Below are positions 34,354-44,039 of a stretch of 64,000 nucleotides of DNA, one piece after another; positions within the stretch are counted from its first letter, which is position 1; each line of letters opens with the position of its first letter. The position numbers and the translations under genes were made by a program. The stretch is from the NCBI GenBank assembly GCA_963693305.1, contig OY855903.1:28441955-28505954 (forward strand). The letters are read 5' to 3'. The DNA is from Meandrina meandrites. Taxonomy: Eukaryota > Cnidaria > Anthozoa > Scleractinia > Meandrinidae. Under the pieces are notes generated by a model. The model was not told where the DNA came from. It saw nothing but the letters and a program-made list of their open reading frames with translations, and searched no databases.

Positions 34354-34681
34354 TTAAGGTGGGGGTAAACGTGAATTTGAGTGAAATTTCAAGAGGTTTA
34401 AAGAAGAGATAGAAGAAAGAAAATAATTTTTGGAACACCACCAGACAGTTGACCCCCACGCAAGAGCACCCCAGGTTGTCAGGGTACTGTTTGGGTGTCC
34501 ATCTACTAATTTGTAACTTAATTTTTTTCGCCAAAAAATTTACAAAACACCGCTTAACATATATATAGCTTTGTGGGACGAGCTGAGGGTTTTGGGAATG
34601 CTTGAAACGGGAGCGAGATATTCGCATTAAACCCAAGTTAAGCGGTGGAAAAACGGGCTTCAGGTTTACCCCCGCCTTTAT
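34354..34681. mobile_element. MITE with TTAAGGTGGGGGTAAAC ends
   Basis: TTAAGGTGGGGGTAAACGTG at the left is matched by the complement of GGTTTACCCCCGCCTTTA at the right. The minus-strand ORF across it is a by-product. Confidence 0.6.
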
Positions 34682-35200
34682 GAGACAAAAGTGAAACGAA
34701 GTACGGCTGCACCTATTAATGAGATAGGACGATGTAATGTAGGCTTGTTCTTGGGTTAATTCTGGTTGAATTCTTTTGTTTCTTTGTCGCTCAGTAATTA
34801 AAAAACTTTATGCATGTAAACTCTATAACTTTATTTTCTAGTCGGAATTGCTAAAGAAACTCTTTGCAAAACTGATTGCGTGTAACATTTCGCATGACAT
34901 ACTAACCTAGTTTACGAAAAAGTGTAATGAACGAAGTTTGGCTTTAGGTTCAACAAGCTCTGACAGACAAGAGTCTAGAGTAGAAAGTAACTACTAAGAA
35001 AATGATTCAAACACACGTTTGCCGCCTTTTCACGCTATAGAGCGTATTCACTCACGTGACCAGCGGCCACAGTGGTTTAATTACCTAAACAAAAGACGAT
35101 TTTTGAATAAACATAGATTTTAATTCCTGGTGGGATGGCTGGCACATCAATATGGCCGCGGCTTCTATGAACTCGCAATTCACCTCGCTCCCAATGTGTG

Positions 35201-35238
35201 GCTTCATAGCTCAGTTGGTAGAGCATCGCACCGGTATC

Positions 35239-35270
<32 letters not shown>

Positions 35271-35271
35271 G
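35201..35271 (+). tRNA. tRNA-like element, probably SINE-derived
   Basis: It starts GCTTCATAGCTCAGTTGGTA with a good A box (TAGCTCAGTTGG). It has the B box GGTTCGAATCC inside a perfect T-arm (CGGG...CCCG), and its 3' end TGAAGC pairs with the 5' GCTTCA. The anticodon arm is poor: loop CCGGTAT lacks the usual U33, and the closing pair is A-C. It is followed by a T-run and TTCAGGCTTC, a combination I associate with dispersed tRNA-like repeats in coral DNA. It is more likely a SINE head or pseudo-tRNA than a working tRNA. Confidence 0.5.
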
Positions 35272-35289
35272 CTAAATTTTTTTTCAGGC

Positions 35290-35725
35290 TTCTTTTAATA
35301 TTCCAATTGGCCATGTTCTAAACGAGCAGGGGACTGGGTACGAACATATTTTTTCTTGGTGCGAATATTCAATATCGATTGAATTGAAAATGGGGCACGT
35401 CACCTGAAAGAGCATCCCAAAATTAGTAAATTCAACAAATTTGATGGTTATTGGTTTAAACGCAAAGGCATGGTACACTTTTAAAATAAGAGAGCTTAGT
35501 ATGGATTGGAGGACGCCTGTCCCTCCAATCCATACTAAATGTACCATCCATGCCTTTGGGTTTAAACCAATAACCGTCAAATTTGGTGAATTTACTAATT
35601 TTTGGATGCTCTTTCAGATGACGTGCCCCATTTTTCAATTCAATCGATATTGAATGTTTGTACCGAAGAGAAAATATGTTCGTACCCAGTCCCCTGCTCG
35701 TTTAGAACATGGCTAATTGCTTAAA
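35290..35725. mobile_element. Large foldback element with 200-bp arms
   Basis: The left arm from ATGTTCTAAACGAGCAGGGG pairs with the right arm ending CCCCTGCTCGTTTAGAACAT. The pairing continues through TCAATATCGATTGAATTGAA and down to a perfect inner stem TTAGTATGGATTGGAGG / CCTCCAATCCATACTAA with a nine-base loop near 35517. ORFs on both strands are by-products. It follows the tRNA-like element by about 20 bases. Confidence 0.85.
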
Positions 35726-37014
35726 TTGGAAATTCACTGCGAAGATCACATATCACCTTCACCCTGCTTCTTTGTTTTGGAACACCAATATGGCTGCTGT
35801 GGCGTCATGTGAATACGTTCCATTTTGTAGCGGAGCTCCTTAGCGGCGTGAAGGGCCGCAGAGCGCAGAGCGGAGTCCCATAAGCATAATGCGTGCACAG
35901 AAATCGGGAAACCATGCATTTATGATCACCGTGGCCAGCAGCATGGTTAGTGGGCGTGTTCGCTCTTCATACATACATGGCGGCCATACTCCAGAAATAG
36001 GTTGACCACGTTGCCACCTTGCTTACATCTTTGACATTAAACATCCTTGGTATGGCGGTATGGCCAATTGACAGCTGTCAAACCAAGGTATCCGCTGACC
36101 AGTATCACACGCCATTTTGCGGGCTCAAGTGCAGGAGTCATCGAGCTCACATATTTTGAGGGAGTTGACCACTGACCACGTAATGGTTTTTCTTCCATTT
36201 GATCTCGGTATAGGATAGGGTATTACCAGGATTTTGTCAGCGGAATTTCTGTCATTGGAGACGATTTATTTCGGCTATGGGATCTTTCTCGAGAAGTTGC
36301 ATAATAACTTCAATGAGAGAATTTTACAAATTACCAAGAACCAGGAAAATATGTATATGTGGAACTTTGCTTTTAGGCTTGGCTAAATCTATATATTATT
36401 GAAATAATGTCTCCTTCCCAGAAGGCCTTATTTATGCTATTTCTTTTTAATAGGGGTTCTGGTATTATTGTTGTATATTATATTTTGGTTTCCATTTGGA
36501 TAAGCAGTGCATACTTTTAGTAACTTAATGAAAGCTCGCAAACAAAAGTAACTGCCTACAGCAGGGCCAGTGCAGCAAGATTTTGAGTGGGCGAGGGGGG
36601 GCTAAAATGTGAACGTGTAATCGTTAGCCAGCTTTGAGGGGGGAGGGGGAATCAGGACCAGAGGCATGCCACCCTCGAAAAGTTCAGGTTACTCTCAGAT
36701 ACTGGAAGATGGATTTAAAATTAGCTAACAGTGTAGAGGTTGTCACACTTCGCGAGCACTTACCCAGTATGCCATCAGGGTATAACCACGGAATAGAGTT
36801 GTTTAAACATATTTTTCTGTGTTGGGTGATTTCCTTTCCCCTTGTGTGACCAACATGAAAGTGGGGCTCATTCCCTTTGCACAAAGGGGCATGCCTTTGA
36901 TTGATGCCATCACTTGATGAGTACCTGTCAAAATGGCTCTGGCGGTTTTTTGAAAAATAAATACTTTTGCCACTACATTTCCGTTTTTTCACTTCCAGTC
37001 ATTCGTCAAACTTG

Positions 37015-37028
37015 GTTGCCATGGCAAC
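37015..37028. promoter_or_regulatory. Perfect palindromic X-box-like site
   Basis: GTTGCCATGGCAAC is the symmetrical form of the RFX X-box. It is about 1.75 kb beyond the COMMD4 and SMIM13 start sites, on the COMMD4 3' side, so a link to either is speculative. Confidence 0.25.
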
Positions 37029-37866
37029 ACATTGTGATGTCATCATAGCATGAAAGCGAGGTTTTAGAGCCTAAACTTATGCATATCACTACTTTCCAGC
37101 ATGTCAACTGTTAATGCATGATCAAATTGAAACTTGTCTTGATGCCATGTTTTTATGGTGTCTCAATGTAGTTTTATTGGCCATTTAGCAGACTTTCCGT
37201 ACTCAGATCGATGCAAAATCTACACCAAATATTAGACTTGGATTGAAATTTGATATGTATTAATATATATTTTTTTAAAAATCAATTGTTACATGGCAAG
37301 TAATTTTAGGAAAATCCTAAACATGACTCCAAGGATTCTTTTGAAACTTAAACAGCACATGCTTGATAATACCAAAAATTTAATTAACATTGTTCAATTC
37401 CAGAAAATATCCATACCCACCTGTTGGAAGGTCAATGGAAATTCTGAAGGGGGATCTCAAAAGCCAAAATTTTCAAAGGAAAGTGTAGGGCTTAAATGGA
37501 GTTTCTGGAGGGGTGGGGGGATTCAAACCAAAAACCATTCTGCGAGAGGGGTATGGATATTTTCTGGAAATACACGAATCACTGGATAAACGAAAATTGC
37601 ATTACAAATTCACCAGTTGCAGATTTATGCAAAAATATTCATATCAATGAGTATTGCATGCCTGCACAAAAATGCATTTTTTTACCTACTTTCATGTAAA
37701 TTTTGCCGATGTATTGTTTTGCTTCAAAAATGTCTCTCTCTCTGAGGAGCGCAATACTCACTGATATTTACAACACAAATTCCCCTGTATTGCATTGCGC
37801 ATCCTTACTGCACATCTTTCTATAAAATGAATATTTTGAAAAATAGATTCCTACCGGAAATGTATA

Positions 37867-37985
37867 CAGTCCTCTCTTTATAGCAGACATGCTTGGGACT
37901 TGGTTTAGTGTCCGTTTTTAGCGAGAGTCCGGGGATCTGAATTTTGCCTGTAATAGCGGGGTGTCCGCAAGGCGAGAGTTGACTG
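37867..37985. mobile_element. 119-bp MITE with TA borders
   Basis: CAGTCCTCTCTTTATAGC at the left and the complement of GGCGAGAGTTGACTG at the right are imperfect inverted repeats, bordered by TA on both sides (37865-37866 and 37986-37987). Confidence 0.6.
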
Positions 37986-38061
37986 TACTTTGCTAGTATT
38001 CGCAAGGGAATTATTAAGGATATATATGGTATGCTCCTAAACGAATATGGTGACCCCCTTT

Positions 38062-38067
38062 TTTATT
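38062..38067 (-). terminator. COMMD4 poly(A) signal
   Basis: TTTATT on the plus strand reads AATAAA on the coding strand, 118 bases past the COMMD4 stop. Confidence 0.55.
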
Positions 38068-38184
38068 TCAAAAATTAAGTTCCTTTAAGGTAATCAACCA
38101 GTAGGAAAAGTTTGGTTGAAAATCCAAGTTTAGTTATGTTTTGGGGGAATGACCTCAATGAATAAACTAAAAGCAGTTGGAAAT

Positions 38185-38781
38185 CTATAATCCTCCCATT
38201 AAGCGCTGTGCTTGCTTCAGTTCACTGAGAAACAAGCTAAATTTCTGTGAAGTCATCAAGAATGATACAGGTCTACAAGTGCCGCTACTGCTGTCTACTT
38301 CATCGAACCTTAGCTGAACTTCTGGCTCCAACATTTCGGGTAACTCGCTGCACCCTAAAACAAAGTCCACTCTCCACTCAAAGCCGGCCAGCTGTTTTAA
38401 CTTCAAACTGTTTTGCAAGAAGGTAGCTTGCAACTTGATTAAGTTCTCAGCATACGTTTTACACAGTGAAACAGAATGTTCTTTAGGTAAGCCAAGCTGC
38501 TGAAGTTCGTTAGATAATGAATCTCCATCCACGCTGTACTTAGCAGCACTAGAAAGGATAAATGATAGCGCCGCGATAGAAGCTTTCACGTCTGATAGCT
38601 CATACTTGGCATCCGATGTCAGCTTCTCCACTTTGGAATAATCGATACTTTCTCCAAGGAAATCTTTGATCACCTGAGCGCAAAGAAGCCTCATCTTTAT
38701 CGACGTGATCTTTGAAAGTGTGCTTATCTCTGCAAGCACCCAATCTGGGCAATCCAAATCTCCACAAAAGCGAAACTTCAT
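38185..38781 (-). CDS. COMMD4: COMM domain-containing protein 4, intronless
   Basis: One uninterrupted frame codes 198 residues, against 199 in human COMMD4. The open frame extends ten codons further upstream, but the internal ATG at 38781-38779 gives the family start [20 protein letters not shown], so that start is chosen. Conserved blocks follow in order: [43 protein letters not shown], then the C-terminal COMM domain (about 130-198; [32 protein letters not shown]). COMMD4 is one of ten COMMD subunits of the Commander complex, which works with retriever in endosomal recycling. The human gene has many introns; this copy has none, so it is either ancestrally intron-poor or a retrocopy that kept an intact ORF. 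It diverges from SMIM13 across 156 bases. Confidence 0.95.
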   Translation of the reverse strand: MKFRFCGDLDCPDWVLAEISTLSKITSIKMRLLCAQVIKDFLGESIDYSKVEKLTSDAKYELSDVKASIAALSFILSSAAKYSVDGDSLSNELQQLGLPKEHSVSLCKTYAENLIKLQATFLQNSLKLKQLAGFEWRVDFVLGCSELPEMLEPEVQLRFDEVDSSSGTCRPVSFLMTSQKFSLFLSELKQAQRLMGGL

Positions 38782-38937
38782 ATTTCTTTCTATCCAAAAC
38801 AGGCCAGACACTGAGCTAGAAACACCTCGCCTCGGCCCCTCGCCTCTTTTTCTTGTCTCACGTGACTACTATACCATATTTGGAATTAGGGACTTCAACG
38901 CCAAGCGTCACGCCAAGCCAGGGTTTTCCTTGAAATT
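38782..38937. promoter_or_regulatory. Bidirectional promoter, COMMD4/SMIM13
   Basis: Only 156 bases separate the two divergent start codons, so both 5' UTRs and core promoters must fit within it or overlap. The stretch is richer in GC than its surroundings (CTCGCCTCGGCCCCTCGCC), and CACGTGAC near 38860 is an E-box/USF-like site. No TATA box is seen. Confidence 0.55.
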
Positions 38938-41863
38938 ATGTTCACTGAAAATGTGTTGGCCATATTTTTATCCGTGTTTACAGCAGTTGCAGCGGTGGTG
39001 CTGGTAATTTTGTTTGGTAAGTTTGATCGTGTTTTGTAGTGACATAGTGAGCCCTTGAGCTTAGTCCCGAGGGCTTTTAAATCGTTATATTTTTGGAGGT
39101 TTAGATGTTCTGTGATTATGGATCGGAAACTAGTGATCGCAGAATAGTAACGCCGATTTAGGGTTACTATTCTTTGCTTAACCACTGAAGATATCGTTCT
39201 AAGATCGTTCTCTTGTTTCCGATTCTACAATTTTGCGACTTTAGTTTCCGATTCTACGACTTTACCCGAAAGAGTGTTTAGATTTTGAGCTCCAGATTTC
39301 TATTTAATTAGCTTATTTACAGTCAAGCGCCTCGAACCGTAGCCACGACAACGAAGCCACCCGACTAAGGTCACTAAGGGCCTCATCATATGAGCCTGGA
39401 AACCCGGGCTGGCTCGGTTACCGGGATGAATTTTGTCGTCTGTTCATATCGGAAATTTCAGCCCGGTGACCGGGATGAGATTCAAGAAACAAAACCAATA
39501 TGGCGTCACATAAATATGTATTGTTCCCAACTATCATAGCTTTGTCGACTTTACTAATACTTTTGAAGTGGAAATGCATACACGGCAAAATCATGCCATC
39601 TTGGCCACCCAGTATTGAAAGCCTCTTAACTGCAGAATACCCCGCCACTTCAAAGCTACCTCTAAAATAGTGGCTACGCAGCTACCAACCTCCGTAGCCG
39701 CGTAGCCACGTAGCCATGTAGCCATGAATATACCTTGTTCTTTAATCCATAAGCCCACGTAGCCACGTAGCCGTGTTGCCACATAGCCATGAATATACCT
39801 CGTTCTTTAATCCACGTAGCCAAGTAGCCGCTGTTTCTGGGGTATTCATTCGAAGTGGCGGGGTATTCTGCAGTTACTCCTTGACAGTGAAGCTAATTTG
39901 TCAAAAAATTGTCATCCCAGTAACCAGGCTGGAGTGCTCATTTGGGAAAATTTTCATCCCAGTTGCTGAGATCTCGGTTGTAGAAACCGGGGTGGCCCAC
40001 CGTCTTATATGAACGTATCAAAATTTTTACAAATGATATAGGATAAAGGGGAGATCTCGATAACCAAGCTAGCCCAGTCAAGAAGAGGCCCTAAGTTTTT
40101 GACATCTTTTTGACAAGTTTTTGATTAGTTTGATGGCTTCCGGTTACACAACGGTTCATATGAATTTTCACTAGTTTGTTAATATTTAGGAATATTTTCA
40201 TAACCTTGTTTTTATCAGTATTAATATTTAAATATAAAAATCAAACAAACAGGGCCCAGTTGTTCAAAAGAGGGTTAAATTAACCTTGGGTTAGACCTTA
40301 ACCCGAGGTTAAATTTCTTAACCGTAGGTTTGTTAACCCGGAGTTAAAAGAGCGTTGTTCAAAGCACGGTTAGTGGTCAGGTTAGTTAACCTCGGGTTAA
40401 ACGCGGCTAACCCGCGGATTCATCCCATAATACTCTTGGTTTGTTTTGACAACGAAATGGCTTCCCCCGAAATTGTCGTTTTGGCAGAAGCAGGCAACTA
40501 TTATTATTTATCAATCTACCTCGATTGACTAGTGAGCTCACTAAATTGCTTATTTTAAATAGCTAAATAAATTCACCTGAACGATAAAATATTGTAGGGT
40601 TACTAAGTAAAACACCATAGTCAGTCATTTACATAGATGACTTTCTGTATTTTCGGCTCTCTCGTTTGTTCGGTTTGTCTGCTCGGGCAGTGGGGTGCTT
40701 ATGCACCTGTCTGTCTGTTCATTCTTCCGTTCACTCAGTCTGCTGTTGGTATAGATCGCATCTGTTATTCATACAAAACATAACCTTTTTATAATGACTT
40801 CATTTTACTACTCAATTAAACCCTCTAGTCAGTCAGTCGTGTGGATGACTTTCTGCATTCTCGACCTTCATCTGTGCGGTCTGTTTGTTCAGAGCTTCAT
40901 GAGCTTATGCACATGCTGGGCTGTTCACTCGGCCGTTCATTCGGATCGTTGTTGATGCAGTTTTCATCCGCGACTTACATAAACTATAACAGCCGAAGTA
41001 TTAAAACCTAGAGAGTTCCGTAACTTCTTGGTTTTAATATCAAAAATGGCATCCCACAGCGTTGGAACTCTTCCCTCGCTCAAATAAATGAAACAAACAA
41101 ATTGGTTTCGTGCTGTGCTTCTACGAAGATCTCGAGCTAGAAGGTTTGTTATGTACAAAATCGACTGTCTACCAAATCTGTATCGAGCTCGCAACTCTTC
41201 GTCAGTGTAGTCATTGATTAAAGAATTATTTGAGAGACGAAATTTTCGTGGCCTCCTGTGTCCTCGCTTGACATTAAAAAACAACAAGTTCGCCATATTG
41301 TTTCAATTTTCCTTTATTTAACCCGAGGATAGTGAGTTAACCCACCTAGCTAGGTGGGTTAAATTTAACCCGCTGTTTACCGCGAGATTAGTGTTAACTT
41401 ACCTTCGAACAACAGAACTAACCTGCGGATAAAATTTAACCGGAGGTTAAGTCAATTTAACCGGAGGTTAGGAGTTAACCCTCTTTCGAACAACCGGGCC
41501 CAGGAGTTCGATAATCGAATGTTCGATTCAGCATGATTGCTGACTGATCAGTAATCCATTTTGTTTGATTGACCAAATTTTATTGTGAGTTTGACTGTCT
41601 TCAATTACCGAACCCAATCGAACGATTGGTGTTTGATTGGTTTGATTACTGAATGTTCAATTAGATATGCTGGGTAACTTACAATTATCCATTCTGTTGA
41701 CTTTTCAGGATGGTTTGTTGTTTGGAAGATGTTCCTCATTCGATTTTCTTTCATTTGGGAGTTAGTCTATGGTGGCAGTAATGGAAAAATCAACAAGACA
41801 AGTGAAAATGTTCCATTGAGAAGATCATCACGCATTAGGGATATGAAGTCACGGAAATTTTGA
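38938..41863 (+). CDS. SMIM13: Small integral membrane protein 13 homologue, 2 exons
   Basis: Exon 1 (38938-39016) codes a hydrophobic membrane anchor (LAIFLSVFTAVAAVVLVILF) and ends at a strong GTAAGT donor. Exon 2 (41709-41863) begins at TTTTCAG, restores the Gly codon, and codes GWFVVWKMFLIRFSFIWELV, then a basic tail ending in MKSRKF and stop. The total is 77 residues; human SMIM13 is about 91. The signature is the membrane anchor followed at once by GW-x-VW-x-x-FL-x-(K/R)F-x-F-x-x-ELV, which human SMIM13 shares in the same order. Function is unknown in any species as far as I recall. The 2.7-kb intron is filled by two unrelated transposons. Both exons are too short to be obvious from ORF length; the call rests on splice phase and the conserved motif. 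Confidence 0.82.
39374..40093. mobile_element. Inverted-repeat element in the SMIM13 intron
   Basis: The left end CTAAGGGCCTCATC and the right end (complement CTTAGGGCCTCTTC) are inverted, and the next 30 bases also match (CCCGGGCTGGCTCGGTTA against GGGCTAGCTTGGTTATCG). Repeated ACCGGGATGA and TCATCCCAG words lie near both ends. A second element (39627-39876) is inserted inside. Confidence 0.6.
39627..39876. mobile_element. Nested MITE with GTAGCC tandem words
   Basis: TAACTGCAGAATACCCCGCC and its complement GGCGGGGTATTCTGCAGTTA form the ends. The interior carries two copies of a ~68-bp unit (CCATGAATATACCTTGTTCT and CCATGAATATACCTCGTTCT) plus many CGTAGCCA words. A degraded end of the same family is at about 44115-44150. 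Confidence 0.7.
40252..41502. mobile_element. Harbinger-type DNA transposon derivative
   Basis: The ends GGGCCCAGTTGTTCAAAAGA and (complement) GGGCCCGGTTGTTCGAAAGA are inverted. About 150 bases at each end are crowded with GGTTAA/TTAACC words, as expected for transposase binding sites. The minus-strand ORF 41296-40964 begins with a Harbinger/HARBI1-like N-terminus (RPRKFRLSN, YTDEELRARYRFGRQSI, RRSTARNQF) and then diverges. The DDE nuclease core is missing, so the copy is non-autonomous. It sits in the SMIM13 intron. Confidence 0.78.
40964..41296 (-). pseudogene. Truncated Harbinger transposase, N-terminal part
   Basis: 110 codons. The first ~65 residues resemble the N-terminal region of HARBI1-like nucleases (RRPRKFRLSNNSLINDYTDE and TNLLARDLRRSTARN). 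The remainder does not, and no catalytic acidic triad is present. It is probably the first exon of a transposase whose downstream part was deleted. Confidence 0.65.
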
Positions 41864-42390
41864 ACAATGAGTTGGTGACCTTGATATGTCTCCGTGCTGA
41901 AATGAATCATTTGTCCATAAGTCAGCACTTTGTATTCTTGCTCATAAACACCACTCTTTTCTACGCAATGTAAATACCTGTACATGAATACGGTTGTACC
42001 AACAGTATACCCAGAGTGTAGTCATTTGGGGATCACAATTTCAGGCATGTTGGATTGTAACATACATGAGAAAATTATTAAAAATAGCATAACTCCTTTT
42101 GAGCCTATTCAAATTTGTATTCATTCAATTCAAGAAGAAAAACAATTTGTTGATGTTTGCATTCCTAAATCCACAATCTCCTGATCTTGTGTTCCAACAG
42201 CCATCATCTTACAGCGAGTCCTGAAGAGAGGCTACAAGTCACCAAGTGTTTGTTATGGACATGTTAGATGATGCATGCGAATGCAGCACATGCTTGTTGT
42301 AGTTCACCTATTTTATTAACTATTTTACTATCTTACTATTTTTACCATTTTATGAAGGGTGTGCGACAAATGCAAACTGCAGACTTGCAC

Positions 42391-42529
42391 TCCGGTTAGC
42401 CTACATAATGTTCCGGTTAGCCTGAATACTGTTTCAGTTAGCCTGAATACTGCTCCGGTTAGCCTGAATACTGCTCTGGTTAGCCTGAATAGCGCTCCTG
42501 TTAGCCTGAATAGTGCTCTGGCTAGCCTA
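42391..42529. repeat. 21-bp minisatellite, about 7 copies
   Basis: Units of GGTTAGCCTGAATACTGCTCC repeat with an exact 21-base period and one to three changes per copy. It may lie in the 3' UTR of SMIM13 if the signal at 42719 is used. Confidence 0.9.
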
Positions 42530-43436
42530 TAGCTCTCAATAATATTGTAATGGTTTTACAATAGATGTCTGCTCAAAGTGCTCAGGTCTGCATTTGTTGC
42601 ACACCATTTTATGACTGCTATATTTCATTTACATGTAAATAATAATTATTTATTATTGATTTTTTTAATAGTTTATTGTCTCCAATTAGCTATCACTAGC
42701 CAAATATTTTAGCCACTTAATAAAGTTCGTGTATTTATGTCTGTGTGCATGTATGTATACGTTTCCATGTAAGAAGAAGGCAAAAATCACTAGGATTGAT
42801 GCAAAGTCTTTTGGATCAAAAGTGTATTTAAACTGTAAATTACTTTAAGGAAAATGGAAGGCAAAAAAGCGAATCTTTAAAAGCTAATGAAAGTATGTGT
42901 TGAAATTGTACTCCGTTTTATCCTGATTGTGACAGGAAAAAGCGGCTTGCAAGGAAAATTTGAACATCTACCATTCTGTCTACCATTTGAAGACTTAATA
43001 AAATAAATTCAAAGATGTGTGACACGTTGGAACATAACAAAATGGTTATAAAACCCTTTTTAGGGTCAAATTGTTTTAAAAAAAATGTCCAAATGTTTTG
43101 GGCTAAGCTGTTTTTGTCAGTTAACATCAATATATCCCTGCCTTGGAATATTTTTTCTAAATGGTCTACCCCATGCCCTCAGATTGCAACCATTTGCCTT
43201 CATTTTTGAACCCCTTTGGATTTCTTGTTTGACAAGCTGAAAAATTCAAAAGAACAGTGTGGGACACGTGCTTTCAACAAACATTACTCAAAGTTGAACG
43301 TACACTGCAATTTTACCGATATGTAGGGTTGGAACCACATGCACCCGCGTAAATACAAATTATGGTCAATTATGAATGTCTCTTTGTGTTGGGGTGCCAG
43401 TTGTAGGCAATACTGCCGATACACCATATCCCTCTG

Positions 43437-43690
43437 GGTTGGTAAAGGTAAAGTCTGCGTCGAGCCTACTAGTGGCTCATACCGCCGGAGCTTATCCCGG
43501 TTTCCGTAGCATTAAGCACCTAGGAGTATTTCTACTCCCCCCTGGATGGGATGCTAGTCCATCGCAGGGTTACCCCCAGCAGTAAATTCGCCGGTACCCA
43601 TTTATACACCTGGGTGGAGAGAAGCACTATGAGAGTAAAGTATCTTGCCCAAGAACACAACACAGTGACCCCAGCCAGGGCTCGATCCCT
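43437..43690 (-). mobile_element. SINE-like repeat, 5'-truncated copy
   Basis: It shares CCGGAGCTTATCCC, GGGATGCTAGTCCATCGCAG, AAATTCGCCGGTACCCATTT and CTTGCCCAAGAACACAAC with 60503-60774. Relative to that copy it ends at the B box (GCTCGA) and lacks most of the tRNA-like head. GGTAAAGGTAAAG at the opposite end looks like the 3' tail read in reverse. Confidence 0.65.
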
Positions 43691-44022
43691 CTTGGTTACT
43701 ACCCATGTTAAAAGAAATTTGGTAGTGATCCCAGAAGGAAAATAAAATCTTGACTGTGGTGTTGGCTGCTACTGACACCCAAGCACATAAAAATATTCAT
43801 AATATCATATTTATACAGGAGCACATTGTTCCAACCCTATAAAATCTATTTAAGCAATAGACCACACTTTCTAGGAGTTTACCGGCGCAATAAACCCCTG
43901 CAGGATGTTGGGAGAACACTCGAAAAGCTTGTAAATCATGAGCAGAGACACTGGGACAGGAGAGAGACCCTGGGAATGAGGTTGTGAAAGGGGTTGAAAA
44001 AAAATTATGGCCACACCAAATT

Positions 44023-44039
44023 CCCCCCCCCCCCCCCCC
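44023..44039. repeat. C17 homopolymer
   Basis: Seventeen consecutive C residues downstream of a GAGACCCTGGGAATGAGGTTG-type repeat end that is also seen near 27110. Confidence 0.85.

Larger units (their letters stand above)
31533..35200. other. Spacer downstream of the NHL gene
   Basis: It contains poly(A) signals, three inverted-repeat elements (31957, 32605, 34354) and a C15 tract. Open frames between 33.4 and 34.1 kb show no domain and are judged accidental. Confidence 0.5.
35726..38061. other. Spacer with no gene seen
   Basis: It contains repetitive-looking sequence (TGGCGGCCATACTCC, ATTGACAGCTGTCAAACC), an X-box-like palindrome (37015) and a small MITE (37867). The open frames (for example 36634 and 37293) show no domain or codon pattern that supports them. 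Confidence 0.45.

Noticed and set aside
35201..35271. A functional nuclear tRNA gene
   Set aside because: The acceptor, A box and B box look right, but the anticodon loop lacks U33 and the arm closes poorly. The downstream sequence also matches a dispersed repeat, so it is listed only as tRNA-like.
42391..42529. CRISPR-like array
   Set aside because: The units are contiguous 21-bp repeats without spacers in an animal genome; it is a minisatellite.
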